Part shown: positions 37,573 through 46,248 of the stretch, one piece after another | How the letters are laid out: every line of letters begins with the position of its first letter | Numbering within the stretch: the first letter of the stretch is position 1 | Made by a program: the position numbers and the translations under genes | The notes under the pieces: model-generated | The model's input: only the letters and a program-made list of their open reading frames with translations | Told to the model about the DNA's origin: nothing | Databases searched by the model: none | DNA from: Pelosinus propionicus DSM 13327 | GTDB taxonomy: Bacteria; Bacillota; Negativicutes; DSM-13327 | Reading direction: 5' to 3' | Assembly (NCBI RefSeq): GCF_900114615.1 | Contig: NZ_FOTS01000003.1 | Span: forward strand, 62,001 to 126,000 | Length of the DNA stretch: 64,000 nucleotides

Positions 37573-39368
37573 TCTTGCTCTACTCCTATAGTATATCGAT
37601 TAAAATAATTAGTTTGGTCCGGAGACAGTGAAATAATTACATAGATACCATCTTCGCGATACTCCGTAGAATGAACATTTGATATGTCATATAGCTTAGA
37701 TATCACATTACTTTCGTCATATGGTATCAGCAAATGCATCTCAATGGTTTTCTGCTTTATAGCGTCTTCAATTAATAATAACAGTCCTTCAACACCATGA
37801 CCACGCAAAGCAGAAATCATGACACTATTTTCTGTTTTTAAAAGAGCACTTACGCTATTCGGATCTCCTATTTTATCTGCCTTATTAAAAATTGTAATTA
37901 ATTGTTTTATATCTACATTCAATTCGTGTAAAACCTGAAAAACAGCATGACTTTGTTCTTGATATTGAGGATGACTAACATCAACAACATGCAGGAGAAT
38001 ATCAGCTTGTACAACCTCCTCTAAGGTAGCACGAAATGCAGCAATTAATTGGTGTGGCAACTTTTGTATAAAGCCAACTGTATCAGTAATTAAGGCTTGC
38101 TGGCCATTTGTTAACGTAATGTTCCTAGTTGTTGGATCAAGCGTTGCAAATAATTTATCCTCGGCCAATACTTCCGATGCCGTAAGCAGGTTAAGCAAAG
38201 TCGATTTCCCTGCATTTGTATAGCCAACTAAAGCGATCGTAGGAATGCGAGTAATTTCTCTACGTTTACGATGCAAATTACGCTGTTTTTTTATATATTC
38301 AATTTGTCTTGTGATATCATTTACGCGGTCTCTAATTCGACGTCTATCTACTTCAAGTTTGGTTTCGCCAGGACCTCTAGTACCAATACCACCGCCTAAA
38401 CGAGATAATACTAATCCTTGTCCACCTAATCTGGGTAAATTATAGCGAAGCTGGGCTAATTCAACCTGCAATTTCCCTTCATGAGATCGAGCACGCTGCG
38501 CAAAAATATCTAAAATTAGCGCCGTACGGTCTAAAACTTTAACCCCCAAAGCTTTCTCAAGATTGCGCTGCTGCGCAGGTGATAACTCATCATCAAAAAC
38601 AATGAGATTTGCATTCTTTTCCTGACTCAGCAAGCTAAGCTCCTCCACTTTTCCACGTCCAATAAATAATGCTGAATCTGGGCGATCCCTCTTTTGCCAA
38701 GTCATACCTAAAACTTCTGCACCAGCCGTCTCTGCTAATTGTGCCAATTCCTTTAATGAATCAGTAATTTGCCACTTTCCTTGCCTCTCTAGACCAACCA
38801 ATAGAGCCCTTTCAGTTTCTGCAATAGCACTCGTTTTATTATTTAAATCGAGTTGACGCTCAATTTGCGCAGTTAAATATGTAATGTCCAGCTCTATGAA
38901 GTCTTCCATGGACAAAGGGCCAATCATTTGAGTATTAAATTGATCATTTTCAATATTGGTAATAATACCAAAACTTGCTTGTATCTTCCCCTCTTTGCGT
39001 CCCAGTGTAGCCATTAGATCAAAGCGCATTTCCTTTAATGAAGCTACGTCTACCCCACTAAGTTCCGTCTCCCCGCTAGGATGAGTATGAATACATCGAA
39101 TACCACTTAATCGATTGACAGAACGCCGCCCATCAATTTCTGGCAATGTTACGGTATATACATCGCCAACTGCTACACAAGTAACTTGTCCTTTTCTGGT
39201 AATATATACAACCAGTTCTCGATTCAGGTCATCTGTCAGATCGATTAATTTTTGAGCTAATTCACTTGTTATGACTTGCCCAAAGGGAATAGTAAATTCA
39301 TATAATTCTTCAAGTCTATTAATAGTACTTTTTCGTATACCATTGACCTCTCCATATATAGTCGCCAA
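37569..39368 (-). CDS. hflX: GTPase HflX with N-terminal JAMM/RadC-like domain
   Basis: 599 residues, about 180 longer than a minimal HflX. The canonical HflX part starts near 185 (ERALLVGLE), with the ribosome-binding domain ([21 protein letters not shown]) and the G domain (GYTNAGKST 382-390, DTVGFI, NKAD). The first 130 residues carry HTHPSG-x4-S-x2-D (H94, H96, S104, D107) and an upstream E51, which is the JAMM metal signature as in RadC. HflX rescues stalled ribosomes. Start TTG at 39368 after AAGGAG. Confidence 0.92.
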   Translation of the reverse strand: MATIYGEVNGIRKSTINRLEELYEFTIPFGQVITSELAQKLIDLTDDLNRELVVYITRKGQVTCVAVGDVYTVTLPEIDGRRSVNRLSGIRCIHTHPSGETELSGVDVASLKEMRFDLMATLGRKEGKIQASFGIITNIENDQFNTQMIGPLSMEDFIELDITYLTAQIERQLDLNNKTSAIAETERALLVGLERQGKWQITDSLKELAQLAETAGAEVLGMTWQKRDRPDSALFIGRGKVEELSLLSQEKNANLIVFDDELSPAQQRNLEKALGVKVLDRTALILDIFAQRARSHEGKLQVELAQLRYNLPRLGGQGLVLSRLGGGIGTRGPGETKLEVDRRRIRDRVNDITRQIEYIKKQRNLHRKRREITRIPTIALVGYTNAGKSTLLNLLTASEVLAEDKLFATLDPTTRNITLTNGQQALITDTVGFIQKLPHQLIAAFRATLEEVVQADILLHVVDVSHPQYQEQSHAVFQVLHELNVDIKQLITIFNKADKIGDPNSVSALLKTENSVMISALRGHGVEGLLLLIEDAIKQKTIEMHLLIPYDESNVISKLYDISNVHSTEYREDGIYVIISLSPDQTNYFNRYTIGVEQE

Positions 39369-39541
39369 TTTATTTCACACTCCTTCGGACCTATTCCATT
39401 TTACTAGATGAATAAGTCCAGTAATTCACTTTTTTGAGGACACTATTGATTATACTACATATTACCACAGACAAATAGGAAAAGGTATCTCTCCTAACTT
39501 TCTTATTATGAATAGCTCCTTTTGTTGTTATGCACAAATAA

Positions 39542-39580
39542 AAAAGTAATACCTTCTATTTGCAGAAGGTATTACTTTTA
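39542..39580 (-). terminator. Terminator of the VanW gene
   Basis: Perfect 16-bp stem AAAAGTAATACCTTCT/AGAAGGTATTACTTTT with a 6-nt loop. Confidence 0.9.
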
Positions 39581-39584
39581 TTCA

Positions 39585-40961
39585 TTACTTGGTTAACTGA
39601 TTTGATAACATTTTAGTACCAATACGCACTATTTTATCTTCCGCCTTAAATTCATCATAAGCCAAATGCTCTCGTTTAACTTCCTGTCCATTAGCAAACA
39701 CAAGCCTATAGGTTGTAATCTGAAAACCTTTTTCTCCTGCGTACTCTACTACTTGGCTTCCTAATTCAAGAGCAGGATCTTGCTTAATAATCGTATTAGG
39801 TTCTAATACTTTTTTATTTGTACCGATAATCCGTATATCTGAAAGAGTAGGATTATTTTTCCCAAAAAATTGGACGATAATCTCCTTTTCTAGAATCTCT
39901 GTCGTAATATAAATATTAGAACCTGTTGTATTTTTAAATTTAAAATCCAAAAGGTTATCTGCAACAGCGGCATCTTGCCCTAAAGGAACATAGGCTGGCG
40001 GGCGAAAATGCGATGTTCGTTCTTCAATACTCATATTCGCTAATAACGCCGCGTTATATAAAGTACTACTTACTTGACATACACCTCCACCCCAATCTAA
40101 AACTAGCTTACCATCAACAAGAACAGGAGCTTCCTTGTAACCATTTTCAGATAGGCGCTCTCCTACATTTTTATTGAAAGAAAAAACTTCATCTGGACGA
40201 ACTAAAATGTGATTCACATTCTTAGCAGCAAGGCTAATATTTTTAGAACGATTTTCATTATAAGGATCAAACTCTGTTGTGTATATGGAAAGTAAACTAT
40301 CCACTTCAGCTAAATCCTTCGATGAAATTTTAGGAGCTATTTCATAGACCGTTAATTCAAGACTAAAAGGAATACGAGTATGTATAATAACATTCAAATC
40401 AAGCCAGGTCTTTTCTAAATCAACTTTATGACCATTCTTTTCAGGCTGAATATTGACATTTGAATTTTGATATATTAATGAAGCATCTTCTGGGCTGCTA
40501 TTGATAGTATCTGCAATTCTATTAAGAATTGCTTCTAACTTATCATGATTATAATTTAAAGATAATGGAATTGTATATCCATAATTTACTGCTATGAATT
40601 TTTCTTGTAAACGTTTAACTATATTGCCGAGGCGACCTATATTATAAGCTTGCTGCACAAGATCATCTGCTTTGATTTCTAGATCAATATCATTTGCATT
40701 AATCGACCATTTTTGCGCCTTATATGTTAAAAAATTGGGTGAATTAGCTGTTTGATTTTTGATATTTATAATTACTTTACTTTTTGCTTCATCAATTGAC
40801 AGTCCTCCCACAGGAATATCACCTATAAAAACTCCTTCATAGATACTATCACTGACATCAAACGCTGTAGTGGTGGCAATGAATCCAGTTAAACTAAATA
40901 GTATAATAATACTAAGGAACAGTATTATATTTTTAATACGTTGATTTATTGTAATACTCAT
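39585..40961 (-). CDS. VanW family protein (YoaR-like)
   Basis: 458 residues. A membrane anchor (about 12-32) is followed by peptidoglycan-binding-type repeats (about 40-215) and a VanW domain with FDPYNENRSKNI, KNVNHILVRPDEVFSFN, GVCQVSSTLYNA and the HFRPPAYVP motif. Extracellular cell-wall protein of unknown activity; some relatives carry a G5 domain, which is less clear here. ATG 40961 follows GGAG and is preferred to 40976. Confidence 0.85.
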   Translation of the reverse strand: MSITINQRIKNIILFLSIIILFSLTGFIATTTAFDVSDSIYEGVFIGDIPVGGLSIDEAKSKVIINIKNQTANSPNFLTYKAQKWSINANDIDLEIKADDLVQQAYNIGRLGNIVKRLQEKFIAVNYGYTIPLSLNYNHDKLEAILNRIADTINSSPEDASLIYQNSNVNIQPEKNGHKVDLEKTWLDLNVIIHTRIPFSLELTVYEIAPKISSKDLAEVDSLLSIYTTEFDPYNENRSKNISLAAKNVNHILVRPDEVFSFNKNVGERLSENGYKEAPVLVDGKLVLDWGGGVCQVSSTLYNAALLANMSIEERTSHFRPPAYVPLGQDAAVADNLLDFKFKNTTGSNIYITTEILEKEIIVQFFGKNNPTLSDIRIIGTNKKVLEPNTIIKQDPALELGSQVVEYAGEKGFQITTYRLVFANGQEVKREHLAYDEFKAEDKIVRIGTKMLSNQLTK

Positions 40962-41002
40962 AGTTAGTAACTCCATTCCAATTATTCAATTAGCTAACAA
41001 GA

Positions 41003-41035
41003 GAACAAATCCCCGCCAATAGAGGGGATTTGTTC
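41003..41035 (-). terminator. Terminator of the PRC-barrel gene
   Basis: Stem GAACAAATCCCC/GGGGATTTGTTC with a 9-nt loop. Confidence 0.85.
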
Positions 41036-41085
41036 ATAATTTGATAATAAAAACCACTATAATTGGAGAGATATCTATTTTAATT

Positions 41086-41859
41086 TTATTGAATATTCAT
41101 TGTCAATTCTACAAAACTACCCGTTAGTTTTGCTTTTTGCAACACTTCCTCAGTAATTTCACCACCTTCCTCTACGATTAACAAACCATTGTCTGTTTCA
41201 ATACGGCGACTAGCTTTTTTACCAAGTAAGTATTTACGATTTTTTTCGTCAAATTTTCTAGCAGAATCATCATTAGCAACGCTCTTTACCTCATCTGCTT
41301 CTTTAACTTGAGTAGCAGATGGTTTCGCTTCTAAATTAACAGAAGTACTTTCGGAAGATATTGCAATAGTAGCTGTTGTTGATCTTTCTACTACCGTTTC
41401 ATGATCATCTGAAACAAAAAGCACGTCTTTACCAAAAGTTAAAATTTGCTTAGCCTCAATGCTCGTAGTACCTCCATTAAGGTCTTCGATTTCACAAGAC
41501 ACAATTTTCCCTGAATTATCAACAAAAAATTCCGTCACCTTCCCTTGAATTCGACCGTTTTTAGTCAGTACTTTAGTTCCAATAATTTTTAGATCAGCCA
41601 CAATGAGCTTCTCAACTTCTGGTGCATCTGCTAACGTTAATATTGCATCGCTATTTTCTATAGTTATTGCGTATTCGCCTAATCCAGTAGCAGCTGCTAA
41701 AGGTAAAAATTTAGCCCCCCAATACCATTTAGAATCATCAATTAATATCGTTACAGAACCATCTGCAGGATTAATAAGAAGGCTTTTAACCGTCCCAAGC
41801 TCAGTACCTTCCACGATGCTAATAACTGGCAATCCAATAATTTCAACACTTTTCTTCAT
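41086..41859 (-). CDS. PRC-barrel domain protein under a c-di-GMP riboswitch
   Basis: 257 residues. Two PRC-barrel-like modules (about 1-75: GLPVISIVEGTELGTVKSL; about 85-155: LKIIGTKVLTKNGRIQGKV) are followed by a charged linker and a C-terminal tail. AAGGAGAGC precedes the ATG. It lies downstream of a c-di-GMP-I riboswitch and its terminator, so its expression depends on c-di-GMP. The two visible PRC modules suggest an adaptor with a membrane or nucleic acid partner; no function can be assigned. Confidence 0.82.
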   Translation of the reverse strand: MKKSVEIIGLPVISIVEGTELGTVKSLLINPADGSVTILIDDSKWYWGAKFLPLAAATGLGEYAITIENSDAILTLADAPEVEKLIVADLKIIGTKVLTKNGRIQGKVTEFFVDNSGKIVSCEIEDLNGGTTSIEAKQILTFGKDVLFVSDDHETVVERSTTATIAISSESTSVNLEAKPSATQVKEADEVKSVANDDSARKFDEKNRKYLLGKKASRRIETDNGLLIVEEGGEITEEVLQKAKLTGSFVELTMNIQ

Positions 41860-42061
41860 AAATAGCGCTCTCCTTATTTATCATTTAATATCCTCTTATC
41901 ATTCATCGAAGCGGTTAGTCGATTTCTTAACCTTTTATCACTCCACTTCGCAAAGAGCTTTGTTACCTCTATATTTTTATTAATTACTTTAATTCTTCCA
42001 ATATAGTATCTCTTCTTTAAATATAAATTTACTAATTTAAGTTATAAAATCATATAAAAAA

Positions 42062-42089
42062 TAGCACCTACCCATAATGCACTGTGCTA
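42062..42089 (-). terminator. Riboswitch-linked terminator
   Basis: TAGCAC/GTGCTA stem (minus strand) followed by TTTTTTA, about 15 nt after the end of the c-di-GMP aptamer. It is the likely expression platform. Confidence 0.8.
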
Positions 42090-42104
42090 ATTACAATTCT
42101 CAAT

Positions 42105-42190
42105 TGAATCGGCAACCTGGCAATCATAGGATTATCCCCCTTAGACCCATAGCTTTGCGTCCCCACCTTTGGATGAGTTTGCTAAATATT
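42105..42190 (-). ncRNA. c-di-GMP-I (GEMM) riboswitch
   Basis: On the minus strand the conserved blocks run GCAAAC, GGGGACGCAAAGC (42152-42163 region), CTAA, and GCCAGGTTGCCGA (42109-42120). These are the GEMM-I aptamer hallmarks (G-binding GGACGCAAAGC and GGTxGCCGA). It lies 245 nt upstream of the PRC-barrel gene. Whether c-di-GMP turns it on or off cannot be told by eye. Confidence 0.9.
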
Positions 42191-42277
42191 CATTTTTAAA
42201 ATATGTCAAATATCAAAAGAAGTTTATCATTATTTTTGTATTTTTTCTAATCGTGCTACTTAAAATATATGGTAATA

Positions 42278-43390
42278 TTATGTCAGGTTTCGCCATTCAC
42301 GAAATTCAGAATCAATTTCTTTTAGTACAGATCCCGGAATATTATTAAAAGAAATATCCCCTAAGCGATGCTGAAGTAAAATATTTTTTACAATACGTAA
42401 ATAGGCAATTGTTTTAATAAATTCCAAATCAAACATAGTGTTTTTTTGTACTCCTGGCAGCTTTCTGGCTTCGCAAAAAATATTAATTGCCTCATTGTAT
42501 TGTCCACTGTTTTTTAGAATAGTGCCAATTTCCATTACCAAGAATGGTGCCACTTCACTATTCGAGTATAAGCCCAAAGCTTGGCGAAAAACAATAAGCG
42601 CTTGAATAAAATTACGCTGTTCTTTATATGTAAATGCAGAATCGATTAAGCTATCTAAATCCTTGCAAGACGAATCAACCGCAGTAATGGATAACTGTAA
42701 TTCATCTTCTACTTGTACCATCTTATTTTTCTCCCCTAATGCAAACTTCCGATCTTCATCATTCAGCTCATAAAGCCTTTCTATTTCTCCCTTCTTGTAC
42801 ACTGGTTTGACAATTTGTTTCTCTGATTCAAAGTCAGAAGCTAACGGGTCTAATATTGATACGTCAGTAGCTGCTCTATCCGATGACACCTTATTTTCTA
42901 ACAGTAATACTTGATTAGTATCATTTTCTTCTGGTATCATTATCTGCTCTTTTAAATCAAACTCAATGTCAATCTCATTTTCCGCACTACTTGTAGAAGC
43001 TACAATGGATATTGGTACAGTTGTAATTTCTACAATTTTTATTTTTTCACACAACTCTCTATAATCTTTGGGTTCAACTTCATTTATTATACTTTTAGTC
43101 TCAGACTCTCCTCTACTCTCTTTAGAATACATTTTAAATTTTTCATTATATTGTGCAATGCTATATGCGAAGCCAATTGCGACGAACGCTAACGTGCCTA
43201 CAGTTCCTACTACACCAACAAATCCAATAATAATACGTGGTATAACGATATTGACTAGAAGTGCACAACATACACATAAAATAAGAGGTTTTAGATTTAG
43301 CTGAACATTCAGTAGCTTATTCATTAAGAAGTATAAAAGACATGCAGAAAAGATAATGGATAATGACGTAATTACGATATATTGCATCAA
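42278..43390 (-). CDS. Membrane protein with C-terminal TPR-like repeats
   Basis: 370 residues. Three hydrophobic segments in the first 75 residues, a long acidic disordered region (about 85-250) and a helical TPR-like end (ALIVFRQALGLYSNSEVAPFL, AINIFCEARKL). Family not recognised. It is the last gene of a run starting at spoVK. Probably a membrane-anchored scaffold. Confidence 0.72.
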   Translation of the reverse strand: MMQYIVITSLSIIFSACLLYFLMNKLLNVQLNLKPLILCVCCALLVNIVIPRIIIGFVGVVGTVGTLAFVAIGFAYSIAQYNEKFKMYSKESRGESETKSIINEVEPKDYRELCEKIKIVEITTVPISIVASTSSAENEIDIEFDLKEQIMIPEENDTNQVLLLENKVSSDRAATDVSILDPLASDFESEKQIVKPVYKKGEIERLYELNDEDRKFALGEKNKMVQVEDELQLSITAVDSSCKDLDSLIDSAFTYKEQRNFIQALIVFRQALGLYSNSEVAPFLVMEIGTILKNSGQYNEAINIFCEARKLPGVQKNTMFDLEFIKTIAYLRIVKNILLQHRLGDISFNNIPGSVLKEIDSEFREWRNLT

Positions 43391-43523
43391 ACCCCACCAT
43401 AAATAAAATTATTTGAATTTAACATTCTAATTATGAATATTTTGTAGAATATTAGGATATCTGCTTATATTATATACTCATCTAATAAATTCCTCTTTTT
43501 GCTATTAATAAATACTAGGAAAT

Positions 43524-43742
43524 TCAAATACGGCCACCTTGCTGTCCCTTTATCTTATAAATAATACGTTTCTTTCTAGGCTTATGACATAATATACAAT
43601 AACCTTTTTCAAAAGATTCTTGTCTTAATAATAAAGGAGTACTTAATAGGTTTTGTTGACTAACAGATATTATCCCATCACGCTTTCCCCATATGTACCC
43701 ACTTAACAATGCCATAATCACAATTATTCCAGTCCATAACAT
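43524..43742 (-). CDS. Small membrane protein with CxxC motif
   Basis: 72 residues: one N-terminal membrane segment (about 3-17) and a basic tail with CILCHKPRKK, possibly a small zinc or redox site. Start overlaps the stop of the preceding gene by 1 nt (ATG within TAATG), so it is coupled. Function unknown. Confidence 0.7.
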   Translation of the reverse strand: MLWTGIIVIMALLSGYIWGKRDGIISVSQQNLLSTPLLLRQESFEKGYCILCHKPRKKRIIYKIKGQQGGRI

Positions 43743-44323
43743 TATAATCTCCCTTTCTGATAATACAATATTGTAGTATATAAAACAACAGCACCTACAA
43801 ATACTGCAGGAAATACTTCTTCGTTAATTAGCCAAGAAATTAATAAAGTTAAAACAAATAATAAAAAGCATTCTACCTTGCCGATACGATGAGCCCAATT
43901 ACGTTGCCCAACTAACTCATCTTTATAATCATCGATATAATCATCTATTAATTGTATTGAAATAACAAAAAAAAATGAAAATAACATCATCTTCCATCCT
44001 AAAAGAAAAGCACCCGCGATAAATATTATACTAGACTCTTGAAACCCATTAAGCCGACTGGGAAAATAACTTCTTAAATCATGGAACATACCAATTATAT
44101 AACTAGCTAAAAACAGGGAAATACTGATTGAAGTATTTAAACTTGCTGCCAAAGCAATTGATACCATCGCATATAACATACTACCGCTTCCTAAATTTCT
44201 TGCGAGATTTTTTTCAGACTTATCCATATCTTGATCCAAATAATCATCAGCTATTTTAATTGCAATGCCAGAAAATATTACAGAAAACATTATACTAATA
44301 AATTCACACATTACGTGCAACAC
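43742..44323 (-). CDS. Polytopic membrane protein, UbiA-like motifs
   Basis: 193 residues with about six membrane segments. Two acidic clusters, DDYLDQDMD (from residue 26) and DDYIDDYKDE (about 125), recall the two Asp-rich motifs of UbiA-type prenyltransferases but the protein is shorter. GTG start at 44323 after AGAGGTG, overlapping the GTPase gene by 20 nt. No function assigned; placed in the spoVK operon. Confidence 0.7.
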   Translation of the reverse strand: MLHVMCEFISIMFSVIFSGIAIKIADDYLDQDMDKSEKNLARNLGSGSMLYAMVSIALAASLNTSISISLFLASYIIGMFHDLRSYFPSRLNGFQESSIIFIAGAFLLGWKMMLFSFFFVISIQLIDDYIDDYKDELVGQRNWAHRIGKVECFLLFVLTLLISWLINEEVFPAVFVGAVVLYTTILYYQKGRL

Positions 44324-44909
44324 AGGACTTCACCTCTTTTAAACCCTGACTTAGCAATGCTGATATCGGAATAATCGTAGCTTTTGGAAAAGTCGAAGTC
44401 AACTGTACGAGATTCTCTTTAGCAAAAGGTACATCAATCTTATTTGCTAAAATTGCATATGAATTGCGAAATAAACCATAATTGTATATTTCACGATCTA
44501 CAGTACTAGGATTATTTACATATTCGTTAGTGATATAAGATAAATCAACAACATGAAATATAAAATCTGCACAGCGCATTAAACTGATTGTTTGAGCCAT
44601 ACCACGACGAATTTTCTCTTCCTGATGTATTTTTTCACCTATCCCACAAGTATCTGTAAGTTTGAAATTTACTGTTGTTTTTCCAAGAGTAATTTTAAGC
44701 AATAGTGATTGCAAAGTTTTTGTTTTATGTATTGCACTGCCACAGAGCTCTTTCTTTGCATCTTCAATAGAAAAATGTCGACATGTGATTAAATCATCAT
44801 ATGTACGAAAGGTCACGTCTACTGTTTTTATGCCAATATAAGAAGCAAAATTGAGAGTAAACATAGTTTTACCTGAATTGGGTCTACCAACCACAGTAAG
44901 TTCTCTCAC
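44304..44909 (-). CDS. Small Ras-like GTPase coupled to spoVK
   Basis: 201 residues. G1 GRPNSGKT (8-15), G3 DTCGIG, G4 NKID and G5 ISAL are present, so GTP binding is likely. The GTG start at 44909 overlaps the spoVK stop (GTGA) with GGAGG upstream inside spoVK. Family not recognised beyond the P-loop GTPase fold. Its coupling ties it to spoVK, so a role in sporulation is inferred. Confidence 0.78.
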   Translation of the reverse strand: MRELTVVGRPNSGKTMFTLNFASYIGIKTVDVTFRTYDDLITCRHFSIEDAKKELCGSAIHKTKTLQSLLLKITLGKTTVNFKLTDTCGIGEKIHQEEKIRRGMAQTISLMRCADFIFHVVDLSYITNEYVNNPSTVDREIYNYGLFRNSYAILANKIDVPFAKENLVQLTSTFPKATIIPISALLSQGLKEVKSCVARNV

Positions 44910-45301
44910 ACTTTTACCTCCTTCAAATCAATAGGTTCAATTAATATTAGCTCTTGCCGAGTTATACTCGTTTTTGACATTAATCTAACAGCCTGATGAC
45001 GAATTGCTTTTTCAATCATATTGCGAACAGTCCTAGCATTACCAAAGTTGTCGTTATTACTGCTGTGCTGTAGTAATAACTTTAATAACAATGTTTTAGC
45101 GTCTGCCGATAAGGTATATTGTCGCTTGACACATAGTTGTTCTGCTATATGTAAAAGCTCTTCTTGATTATAGTCTGGAAAATCAATATGTAATGGAAAT
45201 CGCGATCGTAAACCCGGATTGGTTTGTAAGAAGAATTCCATTTCCTTTTGATAACCAGCTAGAATTAAGATTAATTCCTCTTTATGATCTTCCATTGATT
45301 T
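44906..45301 (-). pseudogene. spoVK: spoVK 3' part, interrupted by a DNA element
   Basis: 131 codons encoding the C-terminal AAA+ half of SpoVK: KSMEDHKEELILILAGYQ (sensor 1), NPGLRSRFP with the Arg-finger region, and the lid helices. The frame continues upstream only to a stop just past 45301 and has no ribosome site; the first ATG is at 45295. After precise excision of 45302-49303 it joins the 5' part at 49304 in frame. It is a reversible interruption, not decay, as both halves are otherwise intact. Confidence 0.92.
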
Positions 45302-45327
45302 TACGAAAACGAATTATTAAAGACCTA
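45292..45327. repeat. Left recombination junction (att site) of the spoVK element
   Basis: Contains host half-site CCATTGAT (45292-45299), the shared core TAC (45302-45304) and element half-site GACCTA (45322-45327). The core TAC matches the one at the right junction. Confidence 0.82.
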
Positions 45328-45630
45328 TAAATATAGATAAATTCCATCATATATGTATAAAAAAATGACGTTTTAAATATATAGTTTTGAGCTTATATTC
45401 TTTGATGTACTTTTATTAATTTTCTTATTGTATTTTTACTATATCGTGTTGAATACTTATCAAATACTCATACAGAAACAAGAACAGTCTTTTTTTATTA
45501 TTATCCAAAAGTTTGCTAAAGGTATCCCAAAGGTTCTTTTATAAATTAATAAGTATTTATCCTTCATGATACTCACCCTTTTATTCAACTATCATATAAT
45601 GTATTAACCGACGATAAAGGAGGAGTACTT
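45305..45630. other. Left end of the element
   Basis: AT-rich sequence without ORF. It holds the left att half-site and a promoter-like TCACC-N17-TATAATGTAT (45573-45604) before the YjcZ-like gene. Nothing else recognised. Confidence 0.6.
45573..45604 (+). promoter_or_regulatory. Promoter of the YjcZ-like gene
   Basis: TCACC (45573-45577), 17 nt, TATAAT (45595-45600) continuing GTAT. CATATAAT also resembles a sigma-E -10 (CATACAAT). The same TCACC-N17-TATAATGTAT occurs before spoVK. Confidence 0.5.
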
Positions 45631-45747
45631 ATGGGTCTAGGTTTTGGAGGCGGTCGTAATGGCTTCGGCGGTTCCGGCTGTATTATTATCATAATTATTA
45701 TTTTATTATTTTTCTGCTGTGATAACGATTGTTCTCCAAGCTGTTAA
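45631..45747 (+). CDS. YjcZ-like small sporulation peptide (38 aa)
   Basis: 38 residues: glycine-rich start MGLGFGGGRNGFGGSGC, an Ile-rich membrane segment and a Cys-rich tail (FFCCDNDCSPSC). This pattern matches the YjcZ-type small hydrophobic sporulation proteins. AAAGGAGGAG gives an excellent ribosome site and a strong terminator follows at 45784, so it is a genuine gene. It is cargo of the spoVK element. Confidence 0.85.
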   Translation: MGLGFGGGRNGFGGSGCIIIIIIILLFFCCDNDCSPSC

Positions 45748-45783
45748 ATTCTTCAAGCTAATCCGCCAAACCATTTCCTCTGC

Positions 45784-45818
45784 AACCACGTTTCCACCAA
45801 AACGTGGTTCATTTTTTT
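45784..45818 (+). terminator. Terminator of the YjcZ-like gene
   Basis: Perfect 10-bp stem AACCACGTTT/AAACGTGGTT, 6-nt loop, T7 run. Confidence 0.93.
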
Positions 45819-45828
45819 ACATTGTTAA

Positions 45829-45848
45829 AAGCGCCCTACGGGGCGCTT
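45829..45848 (-). terminator. Terminator of the Cys/His-repeat gene
   Basis: Perfect GC-rich stem AAGCGCCC/GGGCGCTT with tetraloop TACG, followed by T residues on the minus strand. Confidence 0.9.
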
Positions 45849-45861
45849 GGCAACGATGATA

Positions 45862-46191
45862 TTAATACCAATCATGATTACATTTATTACACTTACATTC
45901 CTGATCAAAGTCATAACTACACCATGGGCACTTATGACAATCTTTGTGGCATTTATTATGACATTTAGGACACTCACATTGATCATGCGCATCATGACCG
46001 CATTTAGGACATTTATGCCAATCTTTCTTACAATCATGATGGCACTTTGGACATTTGCATTCATCATGGATATCATGATCGCATTGAGGGCATTTATGCC
46101 AATCTTTCTCCCACTCATTATGACACTTTGGACACTGATGGTGTATTTCAACATGACATTTGCAATCACGCTGGGACTCAAAGCTACTCAT
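45862..46191 (-). CDS. Cys/His-repeat protein (zinc-knuckle-like, element cargo)
   Basis: 109 residues made of CPxC pairs about every 13-16 residues: CPKCHNEWEKDWHKCPQC, CPKCHHDCKKDWHKCPKC, CPKCHNKCHKDCHKCPWC, CNKC. About 23 Cys and 18 His imply many metal-binding sites, like multi-zinc proteins or Cys-rich spore coat proteins. ATG 46191 follows GAGGTGAGATA; the GTG at 46209 contains that site. A sigma-K-like promoter lies upstream. Other frames here are repeats of the same DNA. Confidence 0.78.
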   Translation of the reverse strand: MSSFESQRDCKCHVEIHHQCPKCHNEWEKDWHKCPQCDHDIHDECKCPKCHHDCKKDWHKCPKCGHDAHDQCECPKCHNKCHKDCHKCPWCSYDFDQECKCNKCNHDWY

Positions 46192-46220
46192 TATCTCACC
46201 TCTTTCCACAGTATTTAATA

Positions 46221-46248
46221 TATACTATGTAAATTGAGCGAAATGAGT
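46221..46248 (-). promoter_or_regulatory. Sigma-K-like promoter of the Cys/His-repeat gene
   Basis: Minus strand: AC (46247-46248), 17 nt, then CATAGTATA (46221-46229), a perfect match to CATANNNTA with the sigma-K spacing. In AT-rich DNA chance matches are possible. Confidence 0.5.

Noticed and set aside
45825-46218. Two further ORFs overlapping the Cys/His-repeat gene on both strands
   Set aside because: They are shadows caused by the repeated codons; they lack ribosome sites, while the chosen frame has Cys pairs, ribosome site and terminator.
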